The translations under genes were made by a program, and so were the position numbers. From the NCBI GenBank assembly GCA_023410875.1, contig JAEYPH010000008.1, forward strand, positions 1 through 29,549: a DNA stretch of 29,549 nucleotides. The letters are read 5' to 3'. Below are positions 15,397 through 23,178 of this stretch, in pieces. The DNA comes from Bacillota bacterium (GTDB lineage: Bacteria > Bacillota > Clostridia > Christensenellales > UMGS416). The notes under the pieces are model-generated. The model saw nothing but the letters and a program-made list of their open reading frames with translations. It was not told the DNA's origin and did no database searches. The first letter of the stretch is position 1. Each line of letters starts with the position of its first letter.

Positions 15397-15409
15397 CACA
15401 ACCAGCGGT

Positions 15410-16345
15410 TCAGCCGCCGAACTGTCGCAGAAAGGCCTCCACTTCCCCGCGGCGGCCAATGGAAGGCTGCGCGCCTGCCCGGCTGGCCGACACCGCGCCG
15501 GCGGCCGCCGCGAAGCGCAACGCCTGCTCCATGGGCATGCCCTCACCGATGGCCACTGCCAGCGCCCCGGCGAAGCTGTCTCCCGCGGCAGTGGCATCCA
15601 CCGCGCGGATCGGGAAAGCCGGCACGAAGAAAGACTGCTCCCCGCTGTAATAGCACCCCTTGGCGCCCAGCGTGATGAGCGCAGCCCGGGCGCCCATGTC
15701 GCGCAGCTTGGCCGCTGCGCGCGCAGCCCAGCCGATGATGTCGCCCTCGTCCACCGGCAGGCCGGTGTAATAGGCGGCCTCGGTCTCGTTGGGCTTCACG
15801 AGGTCCGCCATGGCCCAGATCTGCGATGGAACCGGCTGCATGGGCGCTGGGTCCAGCTGCACGAAGCACCCGGCCTTGCGTGCCTTGTCCATAGCGTGCA
15901 GGATGGCGTCCATGCTGGTTTCCAGCTGCGTCACAAACACATCGCAGTTGTCAAAGGCGGCCTCGGCCTCGTCCAGCATAGCCGGCGTGCAGGCCTCATT
16001 GGCGCCAGGGGCGATCATGATCTCGTTCTGTCCCTTATCGTCCACAAAGATCAGCGCCGTACCGGTGGTCAGGCTGTCGTGGCGGGCCACATAGTCGATG
16101 ATCATGCCCTCGGCGCTCAGGCAGTCGAGCTGCGCGTCGCCCATGAAATCACGGCCGATGCAGCCAATCATCGTGGTGTCGGCGCCCAGCCGCGCCGCCT
16201 GCAGCGCCTGGTTGGCGCCCTTGCCGCCGGTTTGCTGCAGAAAGCTCTCGCCCTTCACCGTCTCGCCCGGCACGGGCAGGCGGGGGCCAAGTATCACAAA
16301 ATCATAGTTGAGGCTGCCGAATACGGTCACGCTGGCTGGTTTCAT
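15410..16345 (-). CDS. rbsK: Ribokinase (PfkB family)
   Basis: Ribokinase phosphorylates free D-ribose to ribose-5-phosphate with ATP. The 311-residue product has the two PfkB signatures: GGKGAN at 40-45 with the following helix, and DATAAGDSF at 250-258, with D256 as catalytic base. The usual form is DTTGAGD, so the A-for-G change next to the base is a mild variant. NYD at 13-15 fits sugar binding. No ribose ABC transporter or RbsD is adjacent. Ribose could come from nucleosides handled by the operon downstream. Start ATG 16345 has GGGAG about 8 nt upstream. Another PfkB sugar or nucleoside kinase remains possible. Confidence 0.85.
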   Translation of the reverse strand: MKPASVTVFGSLNYDFVILGPRLPVPGETVKGESFLQQTGGKGANQALQAARLGADTTMIGCIGRDFMGDAQLDCLSAEGMIIDYVARHDSLTTGTALIFVDDKGQNEIMIAPGANEACTPAMLDEAEAAFDNCDVFVTQLETSMDAILHAMDKARKAGCFVQLDPAPMQPVPSQIWAMADLVKPNETEAAYYTGLPVDEGDIIGWAARAAAKLRDMGARAALITLGAKGCYYSGEQSFFVPAFPIRAVDATAAGDSFAGALAVAIGEGMPMEQALRFAAAAGAVSASRAGAQPSIGRRGEVEAFLRQFGG

Positions 16346-16389
16346 AACGTTCTCCCATCCATGCTATTAAAACGGATAAACACTGCATC

Positions 16390-16418
16390 ATTATACCTTT
16401 GCGTGTGGCAAACCACAA
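16390..16418 (-). promoter_or_regulatory. Promoter of rbsK
   Basis: TTGTGG (16413-16418), a 17-nt spacer and a perfect TATAAT (16390-16395) on the minus strand lie about 45 nt upstream of the rbsK start. Confidence 0.7.
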
Positions 16419-16447
16419 CCCGAAGCGCCGCCGGAGCATAAGCAACC

Positions 16448-16476
16448 TTGCGCGCCGCCGTCGATTGTGCTACGCT
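16448..16476 (+). promoter_or_regulatory. Possible promoter of the Cof-type HAD gene
   Basis: TTGCGC (16448-16453), a 17-nt spacer and TACGCT (16471-16476) with an upstream TG one base before (extended -10) lie 33 nt before ATG 16509. Each box matches at only 3 of 6 positions. It is divergent from the rbsK promoter. Confidence 0.4.
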
Positions 16477-16508
16477 GTGCCCATCGCCCTATACGAACGG
16501 AGGTTCGC

Positions 16509-17348
16509 ATGCTCTACGTATCCGATCTGGACGGCACGCTGCTCAACACCCAGGGCGTCATAAGCCTGCGTACCCGCGACACGCTGGCAGACCTTCTGCG
16601 CCGGGGGCTGCGCTTCACCGTGGCCAGCGCCCGCAGCGTGGTCAGCATTGCGCAGCTTCTGGCCGATGTACCGCTGGAGCTGCCGGTCGTGGAGCTGAAC
16701 GGCGCTTTCATCAGCGAGCCTTCCGGCAGGCATCTGCACACCCAGGCCATCGGCGCAGCTCTCAAGCACGGAATCTATCTGCACATCCAGGGCGCGGGGC
16801 ACCTGCCCTTCATCTCGACCTATGACGGACGCCGCGACAACATTTATCACGCTGGCATACAGAACCCCGGCCAGCGCTGGTATTATGAGGACCGGGTGCG
16901 CATGGGCGACCCGCGGCTGCGCCCGCCCCGGCCACTGCTGGATGTGCTGGAGGAGGAAGTCATCTGCTTCACGCTGATCGACCGGGAAGAAGGCCTGCGG
17001 GCGCTGCAGCGGGAGTTGCAGGCGTTGTACGGCCCATGCCTGCGCATCCACCTGGCCCGGCATCTTTATTGCCCGGGCTACAGCTGGCTCACGATATACG
17101 ATGCCCGCGCCACCAAGGCCCACGGGCTTAAAAGGCTTCTGGAGATGCTGGGCGAGAATGCCCAGGATATGACCGTGTTCGGCGACGACGTCAACGACAT
17201 CGACATGTTCCAGATGGCCGGCCACGCCGTGGCCGTTGGCAACGCGATTCCCGAGGTGAAGGCTTGTGCCCACGAGATCATCGGGTGTAACGATGAGGAT
17301 TGCGTGGCGGCGTATCTGCGCAATGCTTACCCGTCATCAGGAGCTTAG
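16509..17348 (+). CDS. Cof-type HAD-IIB phosphatase
   Basis: The 279-residue soluble protein is a haloacid-dehalogenase phosphatase of the Cof/YidA class, which dephosphorylates sugar phosphates and related small metabolites. Motif I is DLDGT with D6 and D8, K203 (ATKAHGL) is motif III, and GDDVNDIDMF around residues 225-234 is motif IV. The type IIB cap lies between. I chose ATG 16509 because GGAGG lies 5 nt upstream. An earlier in-frame start at 16467 overlaps the promoter region. It is divergent from rbsK, and its stop codon is 29 nt from the convergent HAD gene. The substrate cannot be predicted. Confidence 0.88.
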   Translation: MLYVSDLDGTLLNTQGVISLRTRDTLADLLRRGLRFTVASARSVVSIAQLLADVPLELPVVELNGAFISEPSGRHLHTQAIGAALKHGIYLHIQGAGHLPFISTYDGRRDNIYHAGIQNPGQRWYYEDRVRMGDPRLRPPRPLLDVLEEEVICFTLIDREEGLRALQRELQALYGPCLRIHLARHLYCPGYSWLTIYDARATKAHGLKRLLEMLGENAQDMTVFGDDVNDIDMFQMAGHAVAVGNAIPEVKACAHEIIGCNDEDCVAAYLRNAYPSSGA

Positions 17349-17377
17349 CGTCACTTCGACAAAAGGCAATGCAAGCC

Positions 17378-18064
17378 TCACCCAAGAAGGCTAGGAATTT
17401 CCGCCAGCTGCGCGCACACATGGTTGGCCTCACAGGGCATATCGCCATGCACAAGAATGGCCTCCATGCCCGCGGCCCTGGCACCGGCGATGTCCGCCAC
17501 CGGGTTGTCGCCGATCATGACGCACCGCTTCGGATTGCCTGCCAAACTCCGTGCGTAGTCGAAGATCTCCCGCCGGGGCTTGTCCCAGCCCGCCAGAGCG
17601 GACACGACCAAACCATCGAACAACGCCGTTATGCCCAAGGCACCCACAATGGCGGGCAACTCCGGATAGTTGTTGGAAAGCAAAAAATTCCTCCACCCCA
17701 TTTCGCGGCACAGCCTCAGCGCATCCACCGCGTCGGGGTAGAGCGCATAGTTCCCGGGATTCAGGATCAGGCAGCGAACTCTGGCGCTGGCGCGTTGGGC
17801 CGCCCGTTCCTCAACTCCCAACGCCGTATAGATGTCGCAAAACCGGCGAGACATGCGCTCCCACCATGCCTGCCCGGTGCAAGCGGTGTAGTCCTGCTCT
17901 GGGGTGTGCCAGGTGAAGCCCGTACGCATGGGGTCGCGAATCTGTTCCAGCGTCACTGCCGTATCCGGGCAGCACTCGCGCAACGCACGGTGCACCGCGC
18001 CGCTCCACAGCACATCCGAATGAACCAGCGTGCCGTCGAAGTCCCAGAACAAGGCTTTCTTCAT
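17378..18064 (-). CDS. HAD-IA family phosphatase
   Basis: The 228-residue soluble hydrolase has the HAD motifs: DFDGT with D8 and D10, S130-N-N (motif II), K162 (WDKPRREIF) and GDNPVADIAGA with D186 and D191. A small helical cap between residues 20 and 95 fits the phosphoglycolate phosphatase/YjjG/Gph-like subgroup. The start is ATG 18064 with GGAGAG upstream. The ATG six codons earlier has no RBS. Convergent with the Cof-type gene. No substrate can be assigned. Confidence 0.85.
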   Translation of the reverse strand: MKKALFWDFDGTLVHSDVLWSGAVHRALRECCPDTAVTLEQIRDPMRTGFTWHTPEQDYTACTGQAWWERMSRRFCDIYTALGVEERAAQRASARVRCLILNPGNYALYPDAVDALRLCREMGWRNFLLSNNYPELPAIVGALGITALFDGLVVSALAGWDKPRREIFDYARSLAGNPKRCVMIGDNPVADIAGARAAGMEAILVHGDMPCEANHVCAQLAEIPSLLG

Positions 18065-18108
18065 GGGCTCTCCTCTCGTCATGGTTATATGCTTTGCTAC
18101 TGATTGGG

Positions 18109-18168
18109 GCCGAAGGTTTCCAAAGGGCGATCGGAAAGCCCTTTGGTCGCGCCCACAGGTGCGAAATC
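18109..18168 (+). repeat. Family B 60-bp structured repeat, copy 1
   Basis: This 60-bp unit is identical at 55 positions to 27799-27858. It contains a 9-bp stem CCAAAGGGC/GCCCTTTGG with a 9-nt loop, then a second 7-bp stem TCGCGCC/GGTGCGA with a CACA loop. It lies in the 179-bp gap between the YitT gene and the HAD gene. Neither strand has a U tract after a hairpin, so it is not a standard terminator. Confidence 0.8.
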
Positions 18169-18243
18169 TTACCCCCTGTGTAAATTATGCGGTTAAAACG
18201 ATGCGCCTAATTAAGAAACCTAAAGTGCCGCACAGCAGCTACC

Positions 18244-19110
18244 CTATTTGATATGCGGCATGAAGCCTTCGCCCAGCACTTCCTTCACGTCGGTCACAAC
18301 GACAAAGGCCTCGGCGTCCTCCTCGGCGATGAGCTTCTTCATCTCCATGATCTGCGCGGGCGCCACGATGCAGAACAGCACATCCTTAGGCTCGCCGCTG
18401 AAGGCGCCCTTGCCGTTGAGCACTGTGACGCCGCGATCCAGACTCAGCAGAATGCGCTTGGTGATGATCTCGGAATTCTTGGATATCACAAAGAACAGCT
18501 TGGTGCTGCGGGCGCCGATCAGTATGAAATCCACGATCTTGGCGCCGATGAACACCGCCGCCAGCGCATACAGCGCGGCCTTGGGCTCAAAGACGAACGC
18601 CGCGCCTACAACGACCATGGCGTCCACGGCGAACATCGCCCAGGCCACGTTGAGCGACGGCCAGTAGTGGTTGATGATGACGCCGGCCAGGTCGGTGCCG
18701 CCGGTGGTCGCGTTGCCGCGTATCGTAAGACCGACGCCTGCACCCATCAGGATGCTGCCATACACCGTGGTCAGCAGGATGTCGTCCTTGAACAGCGCGT
18801 ACACCCATTGGGGCAGGCGCAGATAGTCGATCAGAAGGCTCAGTAAAAGCGTAGCCGCCAGCGTACGCACCATGAACACATGGCCGCGCACCCGCCAGCC
18901 GGCCAAAAACAGCGGGATGTTGAACAGTATGATGACCAAGCCCACCGACAATTGCGGAATGAGCGCATGCACCAGCGTGGCCAGGCCCGAGAGCCCGCCG
19001 GGTGCGATGTCATTGGGGATGAAAAACAGATTGAAGGCCAGCGCTGTAAGCACGCTGCCCACTATGATCAAAAGCCATTCGTACAAACGCGTCTTCATGG
19101 ATTCGCGCAT
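18244..19110 (-). CDS. YitT-family membrane protein
   Basis: The 288-residue protein has an N-terminal membrane domain (residues about 10-200, five to six hydrophobic segments, including the typical FNLFFIPNDIAPGGLSGLA and GNATTGGTDL motifs). A cytosolic C-terminal DUF2179 domain (residues about 220-288, ending in VVVTDVKEVLGEGF) follows. YitT proteins are widespread in Bacillota, often in several copies, and some are thought to transport small solutes or ions. No substrate is established. Start ATG 19110 has AAGGAG 6-7 nt upstream. A family A structured element fills the 5' side up to mazF, so that element could be its leader. Confidence 0.88.
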   Translation of the reverse strand: MRESMKTRLYEWLLIIVGSVLTALAFNLFFIPNDIAPGGLSGLATLVHALIPQLSVGLVIILFNIPLFLAGWRVRGHVFMVRTLAATLLLSLLIDYLRLPQWVYALFKDDILLTTVYGSILMGAGVGLTIRGNATTGGTDLAGVIINHYWPSLNVAWAMFAVDAMVVVGAAFVFEPKAALYALAAVFIGAKIVDFILIGARSTKLFFVISKNSEIITKRILLSLDRGVTVLNGKGAFSGEPKDVLFCIVAPAQIMEMKKLIAEEDAEAFVVVTDVKEVLGEGFMPHIK

Positions 19111-19131
19111 TTTTACTCCTTAGTACCGTGT

Positions 19132-19319
19132 CGCCTTCGGCTGGTCGGGGCCTGTGGCCCCTGCTCGCCCATGCAACCTGGGCGCTGTTGCGTCTTGGCG
19201 ATTAAGACCCTTGTCACTTGTGCCTTTATCGTCCGCCGCGCAGGTCGCCGGACGATCTCATATCATCCGTACTCATACTTTGTGTAAAAAGACGACGTCG
19301 CCGGCGGGCGGGTTTCTGA
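19132..19319 (-). ncRNA. Family A structured element, full copy between mazF and yitT
   Basis: This is the whole 296-bp gap between mazF and the YitT gene, with no ORF. Read on the minus strand it has, in order, TCAGAAAC (19312-19319), ATGATATGAG (19257-19266), an 8-bp hairpin, AAAG, ATCGCC (19197-19202), a hairpin with CGC-AACA-GCG, GGCGA and a final CGAAGGCG near 19132-19139. The same order and similar spacing occur at 29125-29313. Stems differ in sequence but still pair. It ends 20 nt before the YitT start codon. It may be a leader, an independent small RNA or a dispersed repeat. The strand is a guess based on the AACA tetraloop and neighbouring gene direction. Confidence 0.5.
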
Positions 19320-19406
19320 AATCGTCTCTTTCGCAGTGATTGTTCCCTCCGCCGAATGAATCGGCGTTCGGCCTCATTGTGCTTCTTCCTAATTGTAAAT
19401 CAAGAC

Positions 19407-19754
19407 TTAAAGTTCCGTAACCCCCATGCTGATCTGCAGCGCCTCGTCCACCTCGCTCATGATTTCGCCGGGCAGCACGCCCACGCGCTCGCGCAGGCGG
19501 CGCTTGTCGATCGTGCGCACCTGCTCAGCCAGCACCACAGAGTCCCGGGTCAGGCCGTATTCATCGGCGGCAAGCTCTATGTGCGTGGGGAGCTTGGCCT
19601 TGTCGATCTTGGAAGTGATGGCAGCCACAATGACCGTGGGGCTGTAGCGGTTGCCGATGTCGTTCTGTATGATCAAAACAGGCCTCAGGCCTCCTTGTTC
19701 CGATCCCACGACCGGACTTAGATCGGCATAGTAAATCTCGCCGCGTTTTACCAT
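19407..19754 (-). CDS. mazF: MazF-type endoribonuclease toxin (EndoA/NdoA)
   Basis: The 115-residue toxin cleaves single-stranded RNA at short specific sequences. It closely follows Bacillus NdoA: VKRGEIYYADLSPVVGSEQG at the start, then RPVLIIQNDIGNR, AAITSKI and VDEALQIS. R24 and T47 match the catalytic Arg/Thr of that family. Its ATG directly follows the stop codon of the antitoxin gene, with GAGGA overlapping the end of that gene, so translation is coupled. In Bacillota this pair is chromosomal and conserved next to acpS, acting in stress physiology rather than plasmid maintenance. Confidence 0.95.
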   Translation of the reverse strand: MVKRGEIYYADLSPVVGSEQGGLRPVLIIQNDIGNRYSPTVIVAAITSKIDKAKLPTHIELAADEYGLTRDSVVLAEQVRTIDKRRLRERVGVLPGEIMSEVDEALQISMGVTEL

Positions 19755-20036
19755 TCATTCCTCACACTCCGCCAACAGTGTTTCATAGAGCTCCAGGGAT
19801 TTCTCGTCCGGCAGAAGACCGAGCTCCGCCCATTCGTTGTTGATGCGCGCCATTTCCTCGTAGCCGCGGCGCATCCTCTCCCTGATTTCCATTCTATGCC
19901 GTTCGCGTATGTAAAGTTGCATGGCCTCCCGGATAATCTGGCTCCGGGAGATGTGTTCGGCGTTCATGAGCTCGTCCATCTGCCTAAGCAGGCCGTGGGG
20001 CAGGCTCACCAGCACCTTTTTGTTGACGTCGGGCAT
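19755..20036 (-). CDS. mazE: EndoAI-type ribbon-helix-helix antitoxin
   Basis: The 93-residue protein begins with a ribbon-helix-helix DNA-binding fold (VLVSLPHGLLRQMDELM, then SRSQIIREAMQLYI). A charged helical tail (RERMRRGYEEMARINNEWAE) follows, which in the family wraps around MazF to inhibit it. It is likely also an autorepressor of its operon. It starts 28 nt after nnr and is contiguous with mazF. Confidence 0.92.
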   Translation of the reverse strand: MPDVNKKVLVSLPHGLLRQMDELMNAEHISRSQIIREAMQLYIRERHRMEIRERMRRGYEEMARINNEWAELGLLPDEKSLELYETLLAECEE

Positions 20037-20063
20037 GCGTTCTCACCCCTGTCAGTCCGTCCT

Positions 20064-21587
20064 TTATTGTTCACCTCCCCTGCGCAGCACTTCGGGAAGG
20101 CTGTCGATGATGTCGCCGCTGAGCATGCTCGCCTGACCCAGGCGCTCCGAAGCCAAGTCTCCCGCTCGGCCATGGATCCAGCAGCCCTTGGCCGCCGCCT
20201 CATAGAGCTGCTGACCCTGGGCCGCCAGGCCCGCGATGATGCCGGCCAGCGCGTCACCGGAACCCGCTGTGGCCATGCCGGGGTTGCCGGTCAGGTTGAA
20301 GGTCACCGCGCCATCGGGGCCGGCGACGACGCTGGTTGCGCCCTTGAGCACGACCACCGCGCCATACATCCGGGCGCACCGCTGCGCCATGCCCAGCGGG
20401 TCGGCCACAACCTCTGCGGTATCCACGTCCATGAGCCTGGCCATCTCGCCGGGGTGGGGCGTCAGCACGCAATCCTTGCCGGCGATCAACTGAGGATAGC
20501 CGCAGATCGCAAAACATGCATCTGCATCTAGTATCATTGGTATATCGATCACAGACAGAATATGCCTGATCAGCGCAACCGTTGCGTCGCGGCGGCCCAA
20601 ACCCGGCCCCAGCGCGGCCACAGTCTTGCCCTTCAGGGCCGCCAGCAGCGGCTCCGCCGCGGCCTCAGATAGGCCGCCATCCACATCGGGTAGAGGCACG
20701 GCCATGGCCTCCGGCGGCCGCAGGGACGCGTCGGCGGCACGGGGCAGCAGCCAGCTCACGAGCCCCGCGCCGGTGCGCAGCGCCGCACGGGCGCACAGCG
20801 CCCCGGCACCTTCCATGCCCAGGCTTCCGGCCACGACGACCACGTGTCCGTAGCTGTTCTTAAAGGTGTCAGCGCGGCGGGGCGGCAGCGCGCAATCCGC
20901 GGCTTCCAGCACCCGGCGCGGCCTGTGCAGCGGCGGCTCACCCGGCGTCACGGCGGCGCGGTCGGCGATGCCGATGTCCGCAACGACCAACCTGCTGGCA
21001 TAGTCCCGGCCAGGGAACAGCAGATGACCGACCTTGGCCCATTGGAACGTCACCGTGACGGCAGCGCGCACGGCCTCGCCCAGCACATGGCCGGTGGCGC
21101 CGTCGATGCCCGAGGGCATGTCCACCGACAGGACAGGCGCGCCGCAGGTGTTGATGAGTGTCACGGTCTCGCGCCAGCGCCCCTCCAAGGCGCGGTCCAG
21201 CCCGTTGCCGAACAGCGCGTCCACGACGACCGCCGCGCCATTGAGCGCCCGCCGGAAGTCGTCCAGTTCCTCGGTGATCGGCACACAGCAGCGGCGGGCG
21301 GCGTCCAGATGCGTGGCAGCAGCCTGGTCCTTATACTCCTGCACGGGCGCAAAGCAGCGCACGTCGCGGCCGCGCAGCCGCAGAATGCGCGCCGCGGCCA
21401 ACCCGTCGCCGCCGTTGTTGCCCGGCCCACAGGCAATCGCCACAATGCCGCTTGGGGCGATTCGCTCCACCTCGTCGGCCACGGCCAGTGCCGCGCGCTC
21501 CATCAGCGCCACGGCGGGCACGCCCAGCTCATGGATCGTGTAGCGGTCCAGCGCCGCCATCTCGACGGGGGTCACCACGGTGCGCAT
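20064..21587 (-). CDS. nnr: Bifunctional NAD(P)HX epimerase/dehydratase
   Basis: This repairs hydrated NADH and NADPH: the N-terminal epimerase interconverts R- and S-NAD(P)HX, and the C-terminal ADP-dependent dehydratase restores NAD(P)H. The 507 residues show both domains: YjeF_N (1-210) with GPGNNGGDG at 54-62 and VDMPSGIDG at 155-163, then the ribokinase-like CARKD domain (about 225-505) with LTPHPGEM at 375-382 and GNPGMATAGSGDALAG at 434-449. Start ATG 21587 follows the acpS stop codon by one base, behind GGAAGGAG. The order acpS - nnr - mazE - mazF is typical of Clostridia. The alr gene often found between them is absent. Confidence 0.96.
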   Translation of the reverse strand: MRTVVTPVEMAALDRYTIHELGVPAVALMERAALAVADEVERIAPSGIVAIACGPGNNGGDGLAAARILRLRGRDVRCFAPVQEYKDQAAATHLDAARRCCVPITEELDDFRRALNGAAVVVDALFGNGLDRALEGRWRETVTLINTCGAPVLSVDMPSGIDGATGHVLGEAVRAAVTVTFQWAKVGHLLFPGRDYASRLVVADIGIADRAAVTPGEPPLHRPRRVLEAADCALPPRRADTFKNSYGHVVVVAGSLGMEGAGALCARAALRTGAGLVSWLLPRAADASLRPPEAMAVPLPDVDGGLSEAAAEPLLAALKGKTVAALGPGLGRRDATVALIRHILSVIDIPMILDADACFAICGYPQLIAGKDCVLTPHPGEMARLMDVDTAEVVADPLGMAQRCARMYGAVVVLKGATSVVAGPDGAVTFNLTGNPGMATAGSGDALAGIIAGLAAQGQQLYEAAAKGCWIHGRAGDLASERLGQASMLSGDIIDSLPEVLRRGGEQ

Positions 21588-21588
21588 G

Positions 21589-21960
21589 TCAGTCTCCTTC
21601 CAGCAGCACGACGGCGGCGGCCAGCCCCGCCTCGTGGGTGATGCTGACCCATACCGACGTGACGCCCAACTCAGTCAGTTTCTCTTGAACTTTGCCGTGG
21701 GCGCGCACCTGCGGCGCGCCGCTGGGCAGCCGCAGGGTCTCCACGGCGTCCAGCGGGCAGCCGGCCAGCCCGCAGCCCAGCGCCTTGGCCAGCGCCTCCT
21801 TCACGGCGAAGCAGCCGGCGGCCCGCTGCGCCGAAAGCGCGCCGCTGCCGATGTGCTCGCGCTCGGCGACGGTGAACACCCGCTCCATGAAGCGCGCGAT
21901 GGCCAGGTTCTTTCCCATCCGGGCGATGTCCACCATGTCCAGCCCCATGCCCTTAATCAT
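21589..21960 (-). CDS. acpS: Holo-[acyl-carrier-protein] synthase
   Basis: AcpS transfers 4'-phosphopantetheine from CoA to apo-ACP, activating fatty acid synthesis. The 123-residue product has the magnesium ligands D8 (MGLDMVDI) and E55 in the FAVKEALAKALG helix, and ends with the WVSITHEAGLAAAVV strand. ATG 21960 overlaps the end of the peptidase gene by 8 nt. GGAGG lies 12 nt upstream, slightly long. An alternative ATG four codons in would drop conserved residues. Confidence 0.94.
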   Translation of the reverse strand: MIKGMGLDMVDIARMGKNLAIARFMERVFTVAEREHIGSGALSAQRAAGCFAVKEALAKALGCGLAGCPLDAVETLRLPSGAPQVRAHGKVQEKLTELGVTSVWVSITHEAGLAAAVVLLEGD

Positions 21961-22882
21961 GGCTGTTGGCCGCCTCCACGGCGTTGGCGATGGCGCGGGC
22001 CACAACCTCCGCCGCCATGGCGCACAACATGTGGAAATCCGCCTGTTTCTCCCCGGCGCTCACGGCGAACAGCGTGTCGCCATCCAGCTGCGTGTGGGCC
22101 GGGCGCACCGCCCAGGCCAGGCCGTCGTGGGCCGCGCAGGCCAGCCGGTTGGCCTGGGCCTTGTCCAGCGCGGCGTCGGTGGCCACAACGCCGATGGTCG
22201 TGTTCTGGCCTGCCATAGCCCTTGTTGGAACGCCCCCAGTCAGCAGGTTCTGCACGCCGGGGAAGCTGCCGTCGGGCAGCCGTGCACCAGCCAGGATTCT
22301 GCCTGTACGGTAGTCCAGCACGTCTCCGAAGGCGTTCACCGCAACGATGGCGGCCACGCACACGCCATTGGCCGTAATGGACGCCGTACCCACGCCGCCG
22401 GCCATGGCGGCCTGCGGCCCCAGGGCCTTGCCTACGGTGGCCCCGCAGCCCGCACCCGCAGCGCCTTGGGCCGGAGCGTCGGTACCGGCTCTTTGGCAGG
22501 CCTCATAGCCCATGGCGGTATCGGGGCGGGCCTGGGCATCGCCCACGCCCAGATCGTAGAGTACCGCCGCCGGCACGATGGGCACGCGGGCAAATCCGGT
22601 CTCCAAGCCGATGCCATGCTCCTCCAGCCAGCGCATGGCGCCGCCGGCCGCGTCCAGCCCAAAGGCGCTGCCGCCGCACAGCAGGATCGCGTGAGCGCGC
22701 TCCACGAGGTTGCCGGGCCGCAGCAGGTCGGTCTCCCGGGTGCCGGGAGCTGCGCCGCGCACGTCCACACCGGCCACCGCGCCCACCGGGAAGACCAGCG
22801 CCGTGCAGCCGGTGCGCCCTATGGGGTTGCTGACCTGCCCGCAGAGCACGCCTGCCACATCGGTGATGCTGCCGTGATACAT
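21953..22882 (-). CDS. P1 (S58) family aminopeptidase/amidase, DmpA/NylC-like
   Basis: The 309-residue protein belongs to the self-processing N-terminal nucleophile hydrolases of MEROPS S58, which includes DmpA and nylon-oligomer hydrolase NylC. The motif QNTTIGVVATDA includes N227-T228, the expected autocleavage site, with Thr228 as nucleophile (NylC type, not the Ser of DmpA). The glycine-rich region LLCGGSAFGLDAAGGAMRWL is also typical. I chose ATG 22882 because GGAGGG lies 7 nt upstream. Starts at 22897 and 22909 are possible but have weaker sites. The natural substrate is unknown. It heads the acpS - nnr - mazEF unit and overlaps acpS by 8 nt. Confidence 0.88.
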   Translation of the reverse strand: MYHGSITDVAGVLCGQVSNPIGRTGCTALVFPVGAVAGVDVRGAAPGTRETDLLRPGNLVERAHAILLCGGSAFGLDAAGGAMRWLEEHGIGLETGFARVPIVPAAVLYDLGVGDAQARPDTAMGYEACQRAGTDAPAQGAAGAGCGATVGKALGPQAAMAGGVGTASITANGVCVAAIVAVNAFGDVLDYRTGRILAGARLPDGSFPGVQNLLTGGVPTRAMAGQNTTIGVVATDAALDKAQANRLACAAHDGLAWAVRPAHTQLDGDTLFAVSAGEKQADFHMLCAMAAEVVARAIANAVEAANSHD

Positions 22883-23103
22883 CCGTATTCCCTCCATATA
22901 ATTCCTCATACAGGATTACCGTCTTTTCCCATTAGCTTACCCTCGGCTTGCCCGCAATGCAAGCACACGCCGAAAACGCCCTCGTTCGGGCATTTCCGGG
23001 TGCCTTTCGATATGGAATCGCGTCATACGACATTATTCGTCAAACTTTATACGATATGACCATTGGGTAATCGTTTTCATTTTCCCATTCACACAATTCC
23101 CCG

Positions 23104-23132
23104 TTGCAACCATACTTGTGTACGGATATACT
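23104..23132 (+). promoter_or_regulatory. Promoter of the MoxR - DUF58 - transglutaminase operon
   Basis: TTGCAA (23104-23109), a 17-nt spacer and TATACT (23127-23132) lie 46 nt before the likely start codon. The boxes match at 4/6 and 5/6 positions. A TTGACA at 23137-23142 has no matching -10 box. Confidence 0.65.
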
Positions 23133-23178
23133 GAATTTGACAATTGTTCGTTAAAATTTGAACAGGCAGGTGAATGGA

